A stretch of 64,000 nt of DNA from Semisulcospira habei (Eukaryota; Mollusca; Gastropoda; Semisulcospiridae): the NCBI GenBank assembly GCA_036245525.1, contig BTPG01000003.1, positions 211,978,445 to 212,042,444 on the forward strand. The letters are read 5' to 3'. Both the position numbers and the translations under genes were made by a program. Below, piece after piece: positions 43,536-55,675 of the stretch. The first letter of the stretch is position 1; every line of letters starts with the position of its first letter. The notes beneath the pieces are model-generated. The model ran no database searches. It saw nothing but the letters and a program-made list of their open reading frames with translations, and had not been told where the DNA came from.

Positions 43536-43939
43536 ACATGAAAAGAACTTGTTGACGGATTACACTGACGTGATCGTGTTTGCGCGTAGTAGAAACGTTT
43601 GTGTATTGTGTGCAAAGTTTCAGAATATTCACCTGGCCTTTTCAGGTATTAGTACATGAGTAGGCCATCTATAGTCATACTGTTGGATGCGTTCTGGTTT
43701 TCACGATAGCTCTATTTTGAAAATGACTGGTCGGATTTCTTTAATGGGAGGCTGACAACTGTGTCACGTGTGCACGGCAATAGAGTGGAAGATTGTTTGA
43801 ACAGCCGTCGCTGATGTGGAAAATAGACCGCTAATAAGTTGTGTGAATCGGCTCCGTTTGGCGTGCGTTTTGCTTGAACTCATTCACCCGCGTCAGCTGC
43901 ACTACAAATAAGATGTACAACGGCAATGATAATTCATCC

Positions 43940-44151
43940 AGGGGAAAAAGAAACGGATTTGTTCAATATCATGTCCGTTGAAAGGTCATGGTAAATCAAA
44001 GTGGCACAGTTGGAGTGCGCCTGAGTTGATCAGTTTTCAGGTCGTACTCCATAGGCAATAGATTTCCCTGTCCCCCATAACCCGCCCGCCAGGGCCGTCC
44101 ATGATCACCTCGGTGCTGTGGACGTTAAACCCAAACTAACCAACCAACCCA
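43940..44151 (+). mobile_element. SINE fragment (5'-truncated)
   Basis: Body from GAAACGGATTTGTTCAATATC through GTGGACGTTAAACCC-AAACTAACCAACC. It matches the copies at 26723 and 37946 and lacks the A/B boxes. Confidence 0.85.
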
Positions 44152-44296
44152 ATGATGATTCTGATGTGGTGTTTGGGTTGAATTGCACGTAATTTTCAAT
44201 GGCCAGGAGCTGCCTTTGACAGTCCTAGCGGCTTTGTTTTGGTTATTTTCAGCCCCACGCAAACGTCATCTTGGCTGAAATGCAAAGGGACTTTGC

Positions 44297-44662
44297 TGGC
44301 TTAGAAATGTTTCTGCAAGTGGCCACTGATGACTGATGACTAGCCAGGATGCGCTACAACTGGAAGTAGAGCGACCATGATAGTTCAAGGATGGCGCCAG
44401 AATAGCTTGGCGCCTTTAGGCGCCAAGCTATTCTGGCACCGCCCTTGAACTATCATGGTCCCTATGTCAGTCTTCTGACCAGGCACGTATTCTTCAAAGG
44501 ATAACACCCAAAATTTGGGGATTTTGATACTCAATATGTTAACTCATTCCAGACGTGCCACGTCCGGATACGCGGGATAAAGCCGCCGTAAAGCCGCGTG
44601 TTCTGATACAGCACAACTCAAATGTGTTAACCTTTTGTACGTGGGGGCTTTCGCTTTGTGAG
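44297..44662. repeat. Duplicate of 41145-41475, with full-length hairpins
   Basis: CTGGCTTAGAAATGTTTCTG through GTGGGGGCTTTCGCTTTGTG parallels 41150-41475. It includes a complete family-B hairpin (44371-44461) and a family-G element (44539-44630). Confidence 0.85.
44371..44461. repeat. Family B (B2) palindrome
   Basis: GCGACCATGATAGTTCAAGG is paired with CCTTGAACTATCATGGTCC-equivalent sequence around the normal GGCGCCTTTAGGCGCC apex, with few mismatches (GGATGGC versus GCACCGCC). Confidence 0.9.
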
Positions 44663-45075
44663 TTTACGTGATAAAAATGCAAATTATTTTTCAGTCAGGA
44701 AAAGGCCCCTACCGAATTCTTACTGACGTCAACGCCAAGCTTTCACTAGCCTGGCGATGACGTCAATCAGAATGCCAAAGGCCCCGTAACCAGAGAACAG
44801 GCGAAATTTCATAATATGTTTTTGCACTCCTGATAGTGCAAAAATCTGTTCGCAATACAAAACGTTGGAGACATTGTTTTGTAAACCGACAAACAATCTC
44901 TTCTACAAATGTAATATTGCAGGCTGTGGCCATTCGAAATAAGCCGTAGAAAGTCCGTTCTGTCAGGAGCCGTGAAGCCGTTGTTTTCGTCAAACAAGCA
45001 CACTTTGAGCCCTGTGTTTTCAACTGTGGTGCGTGTTTGTTTCATTACTACAAGTCAAACCTTATCTGCAAAACT

Positions 45076-45289
45076 TTAACTCATTCAGCCCCGACGCACC
45101 ACAGCAAGACATGGATCGAGCATGATAGTTCAAGGGTGGTGCCAGAATAGCTTGGCGCCCATGGGCGCCAAGCTATTCTGGCACCACCCTTGAACTATCA
45201 TGCTCGATCTGTCTCTAGAATTGTGTTACAGTCCTTCGGAGGGCAACTTACAAATTTGGGGATTTCGGTCTTGAGATACAATGAGTTAA
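45076..45289 (+). mobile_element. Family B (B2) hairpin MITE, paired C-to-G change
   Basis: The 214-bp element is bounded by TTAA. The hairpin at 45114-45209 is perfect: GATCGAGCATGATAGTTC on the left, GAACTATCATGCTCGATC on the right, and a GGCGCCCATGGGCGCC apex. The GACCATG to GAGCATG change is in both arms. Confidence 0.93.
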
Positions 45290-45635
45290 AGTACCATTAC
45301 GCATCAATCTGAAGACACATTTCAGCACCATTTGTGTTTGTTATGCCTGGTCGACACACCTAATGAACTTTAACAGCAGTCAGGACACGCAGCTAAAGCG
45401 CACGCGTAATCGCGTTTATTTATTCTGCTCAGTCAGCCGTTAGCGTGACAATCTATTTTTAGCTGTTTCTCGCACGGATAGCGTTGCATTTCTAGAACGG
45501 AGTGGGTCGTTGTCCGGTTACTTGACATAAAGACGACGTGTGCTGAACTGGATTCTCCTGTGTCTAAATGAACCATAACTAGACCTGTGTGTAGCGTTTT
45601 GTAAACATCTGTAACAGAAGTGTATCTTTGAACAG

Positions 45636-45815
45636 TTGGGTTAGTTCGGGTTTAACGTCCACAGCACCGAGGTGATCATGGACGGCCCTGACGGGCGGGT
45701 TATGGGGAACAGGGAAATCTATTGCCTATGGAGTACGACCTGAACACTGATCAAATCAGGCGCACTCCAACTGTGCCACTTTGATTTACCAGGACCTTTA
45801 AACGGACATGCTATT
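45636..45815 (-). mobile_element. SINE fragment, minus strand
   Basis: TTCGGGTTTAACGTCCACAG through TTGATTTACCAGGACCTTTA is the complement of the shared SINE body and tail. The tRNA head is missing. Confidence 0.85.
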
Positions 45816-45972
45816 TTTTGAACAGTTACGGCGGTAGTAGGCCTTTAAGAGCGCGTTACCTTGCCTGCCAGTGGTCGAGGCTCGTATTTCCAAAGACTTT
45901 GTTAATTGATTTTGTTAATTCAACGCCAAAGAGCACCGGCCGTCCAAGGAACGTGGACACAAACTGGTCTCA

Positions 45973-46038
45973 GCAAGAGGCATAGATCCTCATGAGCCCC
46001 CGCAACTGCGGGGGCTCATGAGGATCTATGTCTCTTGC
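45973..46038. repeat. Family A palindrome
   Basis: Perfect pairing of GATCCTCATGAGCCCCCGCA with its complement. The outer stem has one change on the right arm only (GTCTCTTGC). The flanks (GGACACAAACTGGTCTC; ACCATGTTCAGTTTTTTTT) are family-A element sides. 46039-46977 contains no supported gene. Confidence 0.92.
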
Positions 46039-46977
46039 AGTCGGACCATGTTCAGTTTTTTTTTCAACAGATAAGGGGGTTACAATATGGACAAAATCTT
46101 GCCAGCAGTTCCTCCTTGATTCTAAATGTTAATCTTTAATGAGCAGCCCCGCGCGTTTGCTTTGTGTGCAGTGTAGAGACTTTAACAGTGTATTTCAAGT
46201 AAACTGGAGTGCACGATTTCTATTCAGGCAGTATATCAGGTACATCAGCCCTGCAGGCAGTCTGAAGAAGCATGCAAGTTCTATCTATTTTTGACATTCT
46301 AAACATAGATTGTACTTGCTGTCAGCGCTCATATATTGATGAGCAAAATAAATGCGTAATTTTCGGAAACATCGGAAACACTTTATTGTCTGTGATATAT
46401 CCTCAGTCTTATGACTATGCCGCTTGATGTCGCGAACTGTGCCTTAGCGGACTGTGCTATTCAATCTTGCAGACTGCGCCAGAAGTGGACTGTGTTTTGC
46501 GATTCTGGGAAGTGTGGCCTTTATGAACTGTGCTTTATGGTCGTACCAGCTGTGTCATATACAAACCTGCCCAAACCTGACCTGCCCAGTTGTGCTGCAA
46601 ACTAACACCACATATTGATTTTGCGGTCTCCGTCACGCAAATAAACAGTTTCTTATTGCGATTATTCTTGGCTTAGCCGTACATAAACTGTGCCAAGTGA
46701 TGCGTGTCGTTACGTCACAGGGCCAAGGTGTGATTTAATCTTGCCGAAGACAGATTTTTAACTTAAGTGTAATAACGGAGCAGCAGACGTGTTCCGGTCG
46801 ACTTTGCCATGGATGTACTCGTCGCCATTAAGAATAGGGTATGTATGACTTTTTTTGTTTTCTCCTCTCAATTTTAATCTCCCGCGATGGGAAATGTGGG
46901 TTGCTTTCTCTAGGGAAAATTGCGTCGCCAAGGTCCAGCACAACCCAACCTATCTATTTTTTAATTTTTTTTTTAAC

Positions 46978-47041
46978 CGTTCAGTGTCAAGAAAAAGTGA
47001 ACACCCCCCAACTGCAAGAGGTATAGATCCTCATGAGCCCC
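46978..47041 (-). repeat. Half of a family-A element, cut at the hairpin apex
   Basis: TTAACCGTTCAGTGTCAAG and the left hairpin arm (GCAAGAGGTATAGATCCTC, ATGAGCCCCCGC) are intact. At the very tip of the hairpin, 47041, the sequence switches to the inside of an RTE LINE. No right arm was found beyond the LINE. Confidence 0.85.
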
Positions 47042-50000
47042 CGCTCTGCTGCTTTGCCGTTCTTCAGAAATGCCACTGCTCTTCTGATCTCTTCCCGGCT
47101 GGGTCTGTCACAGCTGATGGGTAGGTCGGTCTCTGCTGGCTGGATGTCTGGGGGGTCGGGTGGGCTGGGTCTGTTCAGTAACTCTTCAAAATACTCGCAC
47201 CATCTGTCGAGTGGGTCTGCTCTGTCTGCAATAGGCTTGCCTTCTTTGTCTTTTACTGGTCTTTCTGTATGGCCATACTTGCCTGACAATCTTCTAGTAA
47301 TGTCGTAGAGCTGTTTCATGTTGCCGCTGCCTGCTGCCTTTTCTGCCTCTGCTGCCAGGCTGTCTGTGTATGCCCTCTTGTCTGCCCTGATACTCCTCTT
47401 CACCTCGCGGTTGACTTCCGAGTATTCCTCCTGTGCCCTTGCTTTGGCTGCTCTCGTGCGACTGTTGTTGACAACTGCTTTCTTCTGCTTCCTCACTTCT
47501 ATCTTCTTCAAGGTCTGTGCCGACAGCCAGTCCTTGTGATGGTGTTTCCTGAACCCTACAGTGTCTTTGCAGGTTGAGTTCAGCGCCTCTCTAACTTCCT
47601 TCCACTGCTGCTCTGTGGTGATCACCTCCTCTTCATTTACTAGCTCCTGTAGCGCTTGAAAACAGACCTAGCCCACCCGACCCCCCCGACATCCAGCCGG
47701 CAGAGACCGACCTACCCATCAGCTGTGACAGACCCAGCCGGGAAGAGATCAGAAGAGCAGTGGCATTTTTGAAGAACGGCAAAGCAGCAGGGCCAGATGG
47801 CATCCCAGCGGAGTCCCTGAAAGCAGACCTAGAGACAACAGTGGAGATGCTGTACCCACTGTTTGGAAAGATCTGGGAAGAGGAGGTGATGCCGGCTGAC
47901 TGGAAGGAGGGATACCTAATCAAGCTTCCCAAGAAAGGCGACCTCAGCAAGTGTTCCAACTACAGAGGAATCACCTTGCTGTCAGTACCAGGAAAGGTCT
48001 TCAACAGGATCATCCTAGAGAGAATGAAGAGCTCCGTTGACCCCCAGCTGAGAGACCAGCAAGCAGGATTCAGGAAGAACCGATCATGTACAGACCAGAT
48101 CGCCACTATCCGCATCATCGTGGAACAGTCTCTGGAGTGGAGCTCCCCGCTGTACGTCAACTTTGTGGATTATGAGAAAGCATTTGACAGCGTGGACCGA
48201 GAGACTCTGTGGAAACTCCTACGACACTACGGTGTACCCACAAAGCTCGTCCGCCTGATCAAGAGAAGCTACGATGGCATGACATGTCGCGTGATCCACG
48301 AAGGGCAGTTCACCAGGGAGCTCCAGGTCGGAACTGGTGTCAGGCAGGGGTGTCTGCTGTCTCCGTTCCTCTTCCTACTGGCCATAGACTGGGTCATGAA
48401 GATGACCACAGAGCACAGACGAAGTGGAATACAGTGGACACTGTGGACACAGCTTGACGACCTCGATTTTGCAGACGACTTGGCATTACTGTCCCACACT
48501 CATCAACAAATGCAGGACAAGACCACAAGGCTTGCTGACATCTCCTCCCAAGTGGGCCTCACCATTCACAAACAGAAAACAAAGACAATGAGGCTGAACA
48601 CCACCAGGGAAGAACCAATCTTGCTTGCTGGCACCCCGTTGGAGGAGGTGGAGTCCTTCACCTATATCGGGAGCATCATAGACAAAAAAGGCGGCACTGA
48701 TGCAGATGTCAGAGCACGAATCGGTAAAGCCAGAGCAGCCTTTCTCCAGTTAAAAAAAGTGTGGAGTTCCAGAGAGCTGTCACAACACACCAAAGTCCGG
48801 ATTTTCAACTCCAATGTAAAAGCAGTTCTCCTATATGGAGCAGAGACTTGGAGATTGACAAAAACCACAGCCAACAGAGTACAGACCTTCATGAACAGTT
48901 ACCTTAGAAGAATTTTGAAAATCCACTGGCCAGAGAAGATCGGCAACATCAGACTCTGGAACAGAACAGAGCAGATAACAGCAGAGAATGAAATTGGGCG
49001 AAGAAGATGGGGATGGATCGGTCACAGCCTGAGAAAGCCAGCTTCCAGTATCACTAGGCAGGCATTGTCATGGAACCCCCAGGGAAAGAGGAAAAGAGGT
49101 AGGCCGAGAAACTCCTGGCGTCGAGACCTCCAAGCAGACATCAAGAGACTGGGAACCACCTGGAGTAGAATCGAAGGAGAAGCACAGGACAGGAGTTGCT
49201 GGAGGTCTCTCGTCGACGGCCTATACCCGGGTAGGGGTGACAGGCGTAAGTAAGTAAGTAAGTAGCGCTTGAAACCGGTTGGATAGCACCAGTTTGAACT
49301 CTTCTCTCACTCCAGTCTCTCTCAGGAGGCCTACATTATAGCGCTGTCTTCTTGTTGTCTCTGTGCGGCTTTTCTTTAACTTGAGCTTTATTCTTACGGT
49401 AAGCAGATGGTGGTCTGAGGCGACATCTGCTCCTCTCCTCACTCGAACATCTTGAAGGGATCTTCTAAATTTCTTGCTAATGCAGATATGGTCTGTTTGG
49501 TTCTCTGTAGTATGGTCAGGTGAGACCCAAGTTGCTTTGTGTATTCTTCTGTGTGGGAAGATGCTGCCTCCAATGACAAGTCTGTTTAGAGCACAAAAGT
49601 CTACGAACCTCTCCCCGTTCTCATCTCCCCTAGTCCCTGTCTCCCCATCACCTCTTCATATCCGGTGTTGTCCTCCCCTATTTTGGCATTAAAATCACCC
49701 ATGATGATGGTGATGTCTCGCTCCGCACATTTGTCCACGGCACTCTGAAGTCGGTCGTAGAACTCTTGTTTCTCTTCATCGTCACTGTCATTAGTGGGCG
49801 CATCACACTGAATGACGTTCAGCTTGATCTTTTTCTTGGTTCTAAAGGCTGCTGTGATAATTCTTGGCCCAAGAGGTTCCCAGCCCATCAGCGCACTCTG
49901 TGCCACTGGTGACAGCATGAATGCTACTCCTTCTGTATGGGGGGCATTCTCCTCTTCATGACCTGAATACAGAATCATCTCCTTACTTAACAGCCTTTTC

Positions 50001-50203
50001 TGGCCAGACTGCGTCCATCGGGCTTCGCTGATACCTAGCAGAAAAAGGTTGTACTTTTGCATTTCCGCTGCTATCTGGGCGGCCTTGCCGCTCTGGTACA
50101 TGCTCTTGACATTCCATGTGCCCATGGTTGTGTCCCTGGATAGAGAGAGGCGGCTGAGTCCTGTGGCTTTCGAAGACTTCCGGCTTTCACCACACGACGT
50201 CAT
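47042..50203 (-). pseudogene. RTE-like LINE copy A, split and 3'-truncated
   Basis: On the minus strand, the endonuclease frame starts at 50203. Its motifs are GTWNVKS, GISEARW and MGDFNAKIG; a frameshift follows near 49612, then SDHHLLTVRIKLKLKKSR, ending at 49275. The frame resumes at 47648 (EVITTEQQWKEVREALNSTC) and runs into the first RT segment (REEIRRAVAFLKNGKAA), where it is cut at 47042. The gap 47649-49274 is a second element plus its target duplication. The rest of the RT and the 3' end of copy A are missing, which is unusual because LINEs normally keep the 3' end. Sequence up to about 50500 may be its 5' UTR. Confidence 0.85.
47662..49261 (+). mobile_element. RTE-like LINE copy B inserted in copy A, 13-bp TSD
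   Basis: The plus-strand RT frame is open from 47661 to the TAA at 49251-49253 (about 530 codons). RT motifs are GPDGIPAE, KGDLSKCSNYRGITLLS, QAGFRKNRSC, VDYEKAFDSV, GVRQGCLLSP and catalytic DFADDLALLSH, then AETWRLTK and RRRWGWIGHSLRK in the thumb/C-terminal region. The element is 5'-truncated, lacks the endonuclease, and ends in (GTAA)n. The direct repeat GTAGCGCTTGAAA flanks it (47649-47661 and 49262-49274). The open frame suggests recent insertion. The clade (RTE) is assigned from the motif style. Confidence 0.9.
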
Positions 50204-50631
50204 AAATCTTCTAGTAGAAGAACCTTCCTCCTCCAGGAAAGAAATTGCTGTTTGTCTTTTCGTCGGCGTTTTTGTAGCTATTTCCTTATTTGCAGGGTGG
50301 GGAAGCTACCCTCACGCCCAACCCCCTTACTAGAAGGACCAGGGGTTTTCTGTCGGGGTCACCTTCCCTTAGACCATGTTGGTTCACGGCACCTTATTTC
50401 ATTCGGTGCACCCCTCTCGCGATGGACCCCCTATTCACCATCCAGGGGACGCGCCTCAACGCCGTATGGTCCCAGCGCGAGGTTTACCTATTGTGTTCGT
50501 TAATTTATTTCCTTGATTTTTTTTATATATGCTGCGTTTGTTTTCCTGTTGTGTTCTGTTTTGTTTACAGGATAGCTTGTAAGGCAGGCATTGTGTTGCC
50601 TAATAGCTTTATCCTGCAACAAAAGATTCAT

Positions 50632-50688
50632 CATTATCATCATCATCATCATCATCATCATCTCTCTGTCTCTGTCTCTGTCTCTCTG

Positions 50689-50781
<93 letters not shown>

Positions 50782-50880
50782 TTGCATTTCATTTCATTTC
50801 ACTTCTATCGTCTTAATTTTCCAAGTATACCTCCCCCCCCCACACACACACACACACTCACACACCACCACCACCACCAC
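50632..50880. repeat. Microsatellite cluster (CAT)n, (CT)n, (CA)n, (CAC)n
   Basis: CAT units to 50662, CT-rich to about 50778, then C-run, CA and CAC runs. The frames through it are artefacts. Confidence 0.95.
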
Positions 50881-51156
50881 TACTGAGTTAACCCGTTCAG
50901 TGTCAGGTGACGCAGAGCGTCTTTCTGTAATCGTCATTAAATCAACACCACAAAGGCTGTTACGTGGTAGTCGTAGTCGTAGTATGATGCAATCACACCA
51001 GACGCACGCAGGTAGGGTTCTTGTAAAACAACTTCACTCAGCTGCAACTCGTCACACGTGGCACAAGGTTGTAGACCACACCGGAGTAAGAGTTCCAACA
51101 ATATTTTATTGCAGCGATGTCACTTCAAACAATGCATCCACAAATGCACCAACACT

Positions 51157-54100
51157 TCTTCTTCTTCTTCTTCTCGAACGCCGTCACACTTGGAGTTTGG
51201 CTCTCAAAATGAAATCTGTGGTCTTCTGTAGCGCCTCCACAGGCCCGTACAGTTTCTCTTGTAGAGTGGCGGGCTTCGGCCATATCTCCTCCCTCAGCGG
51301 CTGGTGGTTCCCACAGTCCTGGAGGATGTGCTCTGCGGTCTGCTCTGCTTCTCCACAAGGGCACAGGGGAGATGGCACGAGGTGGAAGCGTCTGTGCAGG
51401 TGGAAATTGAGTCGGTTGTGCCCGGTCCTCAGACGAAAGATGGTCACCTGCTCTTGTCTGGACAGCTGATGGTAACTGTCTAGGGGCCGTTGTGGTGGTC
51501 TGTACACAGACTTAATGATGGTCTTCATCTCTGTGAAGCTGACTCCATTTTCATCTTGTTCTTTCTTTGCGCCCACTTTTGCCATTCTGTCAGCTTCTTC
51601 ATTGCCGTAGATGCCACAGTGTGAAGGGATCCACTGCAGCACCAGTCTGGTGCACTTGATGTTTTGCAGTGCCTCTTGTAGACGTGGCAGTTTGCTTGCT
51701 GTTGCTGCCTCAAGGACAGACATGGCATCAGTAAGGAAGACAATCTGGGCATCAGGGTCTGCAGTGCCACTAAGGGTGTTAGCTGCGTGGACTAGGGCTT
51801 CCACCTCAGCTCTGTAATTTGTGCAGTGAAGGCCTGTTGGTACTGCCTCTGCCTGCCATTTTCCGTTTGGGTACTGAATGTACACCCCAGCCCCTCCATC
51901 CTGAACTGCATCTGTGGCTGATCCATCGGTGTATGCCCGTATCCATGCTTCCTGGGGATACTTTTCTTCGAGCATGGCCAGTGTCAGGACTTTCTTGCTC
52001 ACAGTGCTGTGCTCATCTCTGGTGGCGATGTAGGGTACCGTGGAAGAGATGGCGATGTTTTCTGGCTTACTTTCCCAAGGTGGAAGGTCGCTAGCAGGAT
52101 TCAGAGCCTCTACCTGCGCAGGTAGATTTGCCTGGTGTTTTCTCTGCAGTGCTCTCGTCTCCTTCACAAAGCTTGATCTTTTCAGTCTCCCTGAGGTTGG
52201 TTGTTTCATCCTAGCGTTCATAGGATGGTCTTTGGAAGACTTGACCTTTGTGGACTGTATCAAGGCTTTGCAATCTCTTCTCATGCGCAGGGGTGGGATG
52301 CCCGTTGTCTCTTCCATCTTTTCAATTGGTGTGGATCTCATTGCGCCGGTGATGATACGCAGTGCCTGGTTCTGAACTCTGTCAATGGTCTGCTGGTGTG
52401 ACTGGGCTGCCGTCAACCATGCATTAGATCCGTACTCAAGGTGTGGTCTCACTGTGCCTTGATATACATTTTTGAGGATCTTTTCATTGGCTCCCCATTG
52501 TGTTCCAGCCAGTTTTCTCATGATGTTCAGCTTTCTTCTAGCTTTCGCTTCTGCATTCCAAATGTGCGGCTTCCACGTCAGCCTCTTGTCAAGGGTGACT
52601 CCCAGGTATGTCTGTTGGTCTTCATACCGCAGCGGGGTGTTGCCCAGTGTTAGGTTGCCAGCCTTTGCCTTGTTGGAGAGAGAGAAGAGTGTGGCTGATG
52701 ATTTTTCTGTGTTGATGGTCACACACCAGTTGTTGGTCCAGTCTGTCAGCCTGTCCAGGGCTAGCTGCATCCTGTATGTAGCAGTTGTTGCATACTCTTC
52801 TGTGCACCAGAGTACCAGGTCGTCTGCGTACAGGGCTGCGTGTACTCCTTTGGTAGCTCTGGCACAAGGTCGTTGATGAAAAGTATGAACAGTGTCGGTG
52901 ACAGGACTCCCCCCTGTGGCACCCCCTGACGCAACAGCACTTTTTGGCCACAGTACCCATCCACTGTCACACGGGCTCTGCGATTATGCAGGTATGACTT
53001 GGTCCACCGGTACATATTCCCTTGGATGCCACTGTGAAGGAGTTTCACAAGGAGACCATCCTTCCACACCTTGTCGAAAGCCTTCTGTATGTCAATGAAG
53101 GCAGCTAATGTCACCTTCTGATCTTGAAAGGCATCTTCTATGACCTGTGCAAGGTGTGTTGTCTGGTCTTCTGTACTCTTGTAGCTTCTGAAGCCAGCTT
53201 GCTCTGGCACGATAATGCTCTCAGAGCCCAGGTACCACTGCAGGCGCTTGTTGATGATGCGCTCCATGGTCTTGCACACACAACTTGTCAGGCTGATGGG
53301 GCGATAACTCAGGGCTTTGGACTTATTCTTTCCTTTCTTCAAAATTGGGATCATCCTGGCTTCCTTCCAGCACTGGGGTACCTGACCTCCTCTCCAGCTG
53401 TGGTTAAAGATGTCCAGTAGCTTCATTAAGGCAGTGTTGCCAAGGTGTTGTAACATCTCGTTTGAGATGCTGTCTGGACCTGGAGATTTTTTCTTCTTCA
53501 GCTGTTTGATGGCCATCTTCAGTTCTGGAAGGGTGATGTCCTTCTTCATTGCATCATGGATGTTCACATCTCTTGTTCTCTCTCTTTCTTCCTGTCTGAT
53601 TTCTTTCGCAAGCATTCGTGGGACAGTGATGTCACTTTCTTTCGCATAGATCTGTGCAAACATGTTTGCAGCTTTCCTACCAGTCAGTGCTTTCCCTTCT
53701 TCTTCCAAGGTGATCTTCTGTTCCCTGGTGCCCTCATCGTTCAACGCCTTGGTCAGTCTCCACAACTTCGTGGTGTCCCTGTCCATGTTTAGTCTTGCAG
53801 TCTTCTCTCTCCAACTTCTTCTTGTGCACTCCAACTTCATCTTCAGATACTGGGCCTTAATGTGTTGTAGCTTGATGTTGTTTTCTTGGCTGGGGTTGGT
53901 TTCAGCGTCTTCTCTGGCCCTAGTGCTTTCTGAAGATCTGCGGTCCAGTATGGGGTGTAGTTTTTCCGGACCCCTCGAGGTATGGATTCCTTGGCTGCCT
54001 TACTGACAATGTCATTAAACTCTCTGACCACATTGTTGATGTTCCTTCCAGACACAGCGAGGTCTTGCATTAGCTCATTTGTTCGGATACTGAACAAGCG

Positions 54101-55675
54101 CCAGTCTGCCTTTCGGTAGTTCCATCTTGGCCGGTGTGGCGAGCTAGCTGCTGTGCATCCTTTTAGGATTAGGAGGATAGGGCGGTGGTCACTTCCTCCT
54201 AGCTGTGGTCCTACTGTTCTGCTGAGGCACTTATGAACATCTTCAGTGCAAAGCGCCAGGTCCGGTGTAGTGGTGGTGTGCCAGCGGCGAGAGTAGAAGG
54301 TAGGTTGGTCCTCAGGGTCATTGGCAAGTATCAGGTGGTTTTCATCTTGCCACTCCTCAATGTCTTCTCCTCTCTTGTCCAGTGTGTCATATCCCCAACT
54401 CTGGGACTGGCTGTTGAAGTCACCAGTGATGAGGAATCCACTGTCCGGGACCTGGATAGTGTCGAGGGACAGCAACTTATCATTAGGGCAGTAGTAGTTG
54501 ACAAGGTCAAGGGTGCTGTCACTGGTGGTTACCTTGACCTGGATGTATTCTGCCTCTTCCATGAATCTCCTGGTTTCGCTGGCATTCAGGTTGTTTCTAA
54601 CTAGGGTCATAACCCCCCCTTTCTTCCTCCCTTGGCGATCACTTCGGAAGACCTGATATCCTCTGACCTTAAAGGGTTTCCCTTCTTACAGGTGTGTCTC
54701 TTGTATACAGCAGATGTTTATGCTGTTTTCATGCAGAAAGTGCTCTAGTTCTGTTTTCTTGTTGGTAACCCCTTCGGCATTCCAGTGCATGATGTTCACA
54801 TTGGCTTTTTCTTTGTCTCTGGTCTTGTTTTTTCGCTGGCCAGTCGCTCTACTTCCCAGTCCCCTGGCTCCTCGAGACAGTCGGGAAGGTCCTCCAGTCG
54901 CTGGGGGTGGGCTCCGAAGAGGCACAGAGCCCGGTACTGCACCTGCCTGGTGAGACTCCACAGGGCGAGCACCATTCCTCTTGAATCCATCTCCAAGTGT
55001 CATATGGCTGTATATGCATGGTACTGTGGTTTATTAGAGTGCGCTGTGCAGCCCAGTACCTCCGTCTTCAGCACTCGGGGTTTCTGTCGGGGTTACCTCA
55101 CCCTTAGCTCCTGGTCAAAAGGCCTTTCCTGGGAGCACAGGATGGTTTAGTTTTGGAGTATCCTTCTCCTAGATGGATTGCCGACCAAGGCTTATGGGTC
55201 CCATCTACTCAGGTTTTTCCTCGGAGTTTTCCTTCTCGAAGGAGATCTGCCAACCAAGGCTATCGAGCATCCCTGCCCGGATTTGTATAGGGTTTACTCC
55301 CCTAGCCTTTGCCTCTCCCAAGGCACCCACAAGGCAGTGGGGCTATTTACCCATAGCTGGGGATCTGGTTCATGGGCATCAGGGCTTGTCCACACATCGA
55401 TGGGCCTGCATGCCGCATGTCTGGGGGCCAGATCTCCTCCGAGTCCTCTGTAGTTCAGCCCGAGTCCGTAAGGTGCTCGGTTACCATGAGTCACCACGAG
55501 GAGGCACTACATGAGGCTTGTTGTTGGAGAGGCTGTGTACTGGCAGGGAGAGACTGACATGTTCTGCTCCCCTTTTCGCAAAACTGCTAGCCAGCGGTGG
55601 GAGCTGAAAGCGAGAGCGACAAGCACAGACGCTACACTACCACACTAGACGCATCACAACAACCATTTGACCCAC
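51157..55675 (-). mobile_element. Full-length RNase H-bearing LINE (I-group-like), 12-bp TSD
   Basis: The 4.5-kb minus-strand element ends 3' in (GAA)n at 51157-51175. It is flanked by the direct repeat TGCACCAACACT (51145-51156 and 55676-55687). It has about 670 bp of 5' leader and one coding region with endonuclease, RT and RNase H. No separate ORF1 was seen. A 5'-truncated sister copy is at 60932-61818. Confidence 0.92.
51184..55003 (-). pseudogene. ORF2 of the RNase H LINE (endonuclease-RT-RNase H), three lesions
   Basis: Reading from 55003: an Arg/Pro-rich leader, then endonuclease motifs NIMHWNAEG, CIQETHL, LITGDFNSQSQSWG and GGSDHRPILL; RT motifs SPGPDSISNEML, LSYRPISLTS, VPEQAGFRSYKS, FIDIQKAFDKV, RQGVPQGGVLSP and catalytic YADD (about 52833); RNase H motifs AYTDGSA, YRAEVEAL, LTDAMSVLEA and PSHCGIYGNEEAD; and a C-terminal CPCGEAEQTAEHILQDC. 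Lesions are an in-frame TAA after QETHL near 54685, a frameshift near 53915 and another near 52858 just before YADD. The protein would nick target DNA and reverse-transcribe its own RNA. As read, it is inactive. Confidence 0.9.

Noticed and set aside
673..46038. Hairpins as annotated microRNA genes
   Set aside because: Near-perfect stems and many copies fit MITEs better than conserved pre-miRNAs. Small-RNA data would be needed to claim any as microRNA.
47014..49261. Twin-priming explanation for the opposed RTE segments
   Set aside because: The opposed RT segment has its own 3' tail and a 13-bp direct repeat on both sides, so a second insertion explains it better.
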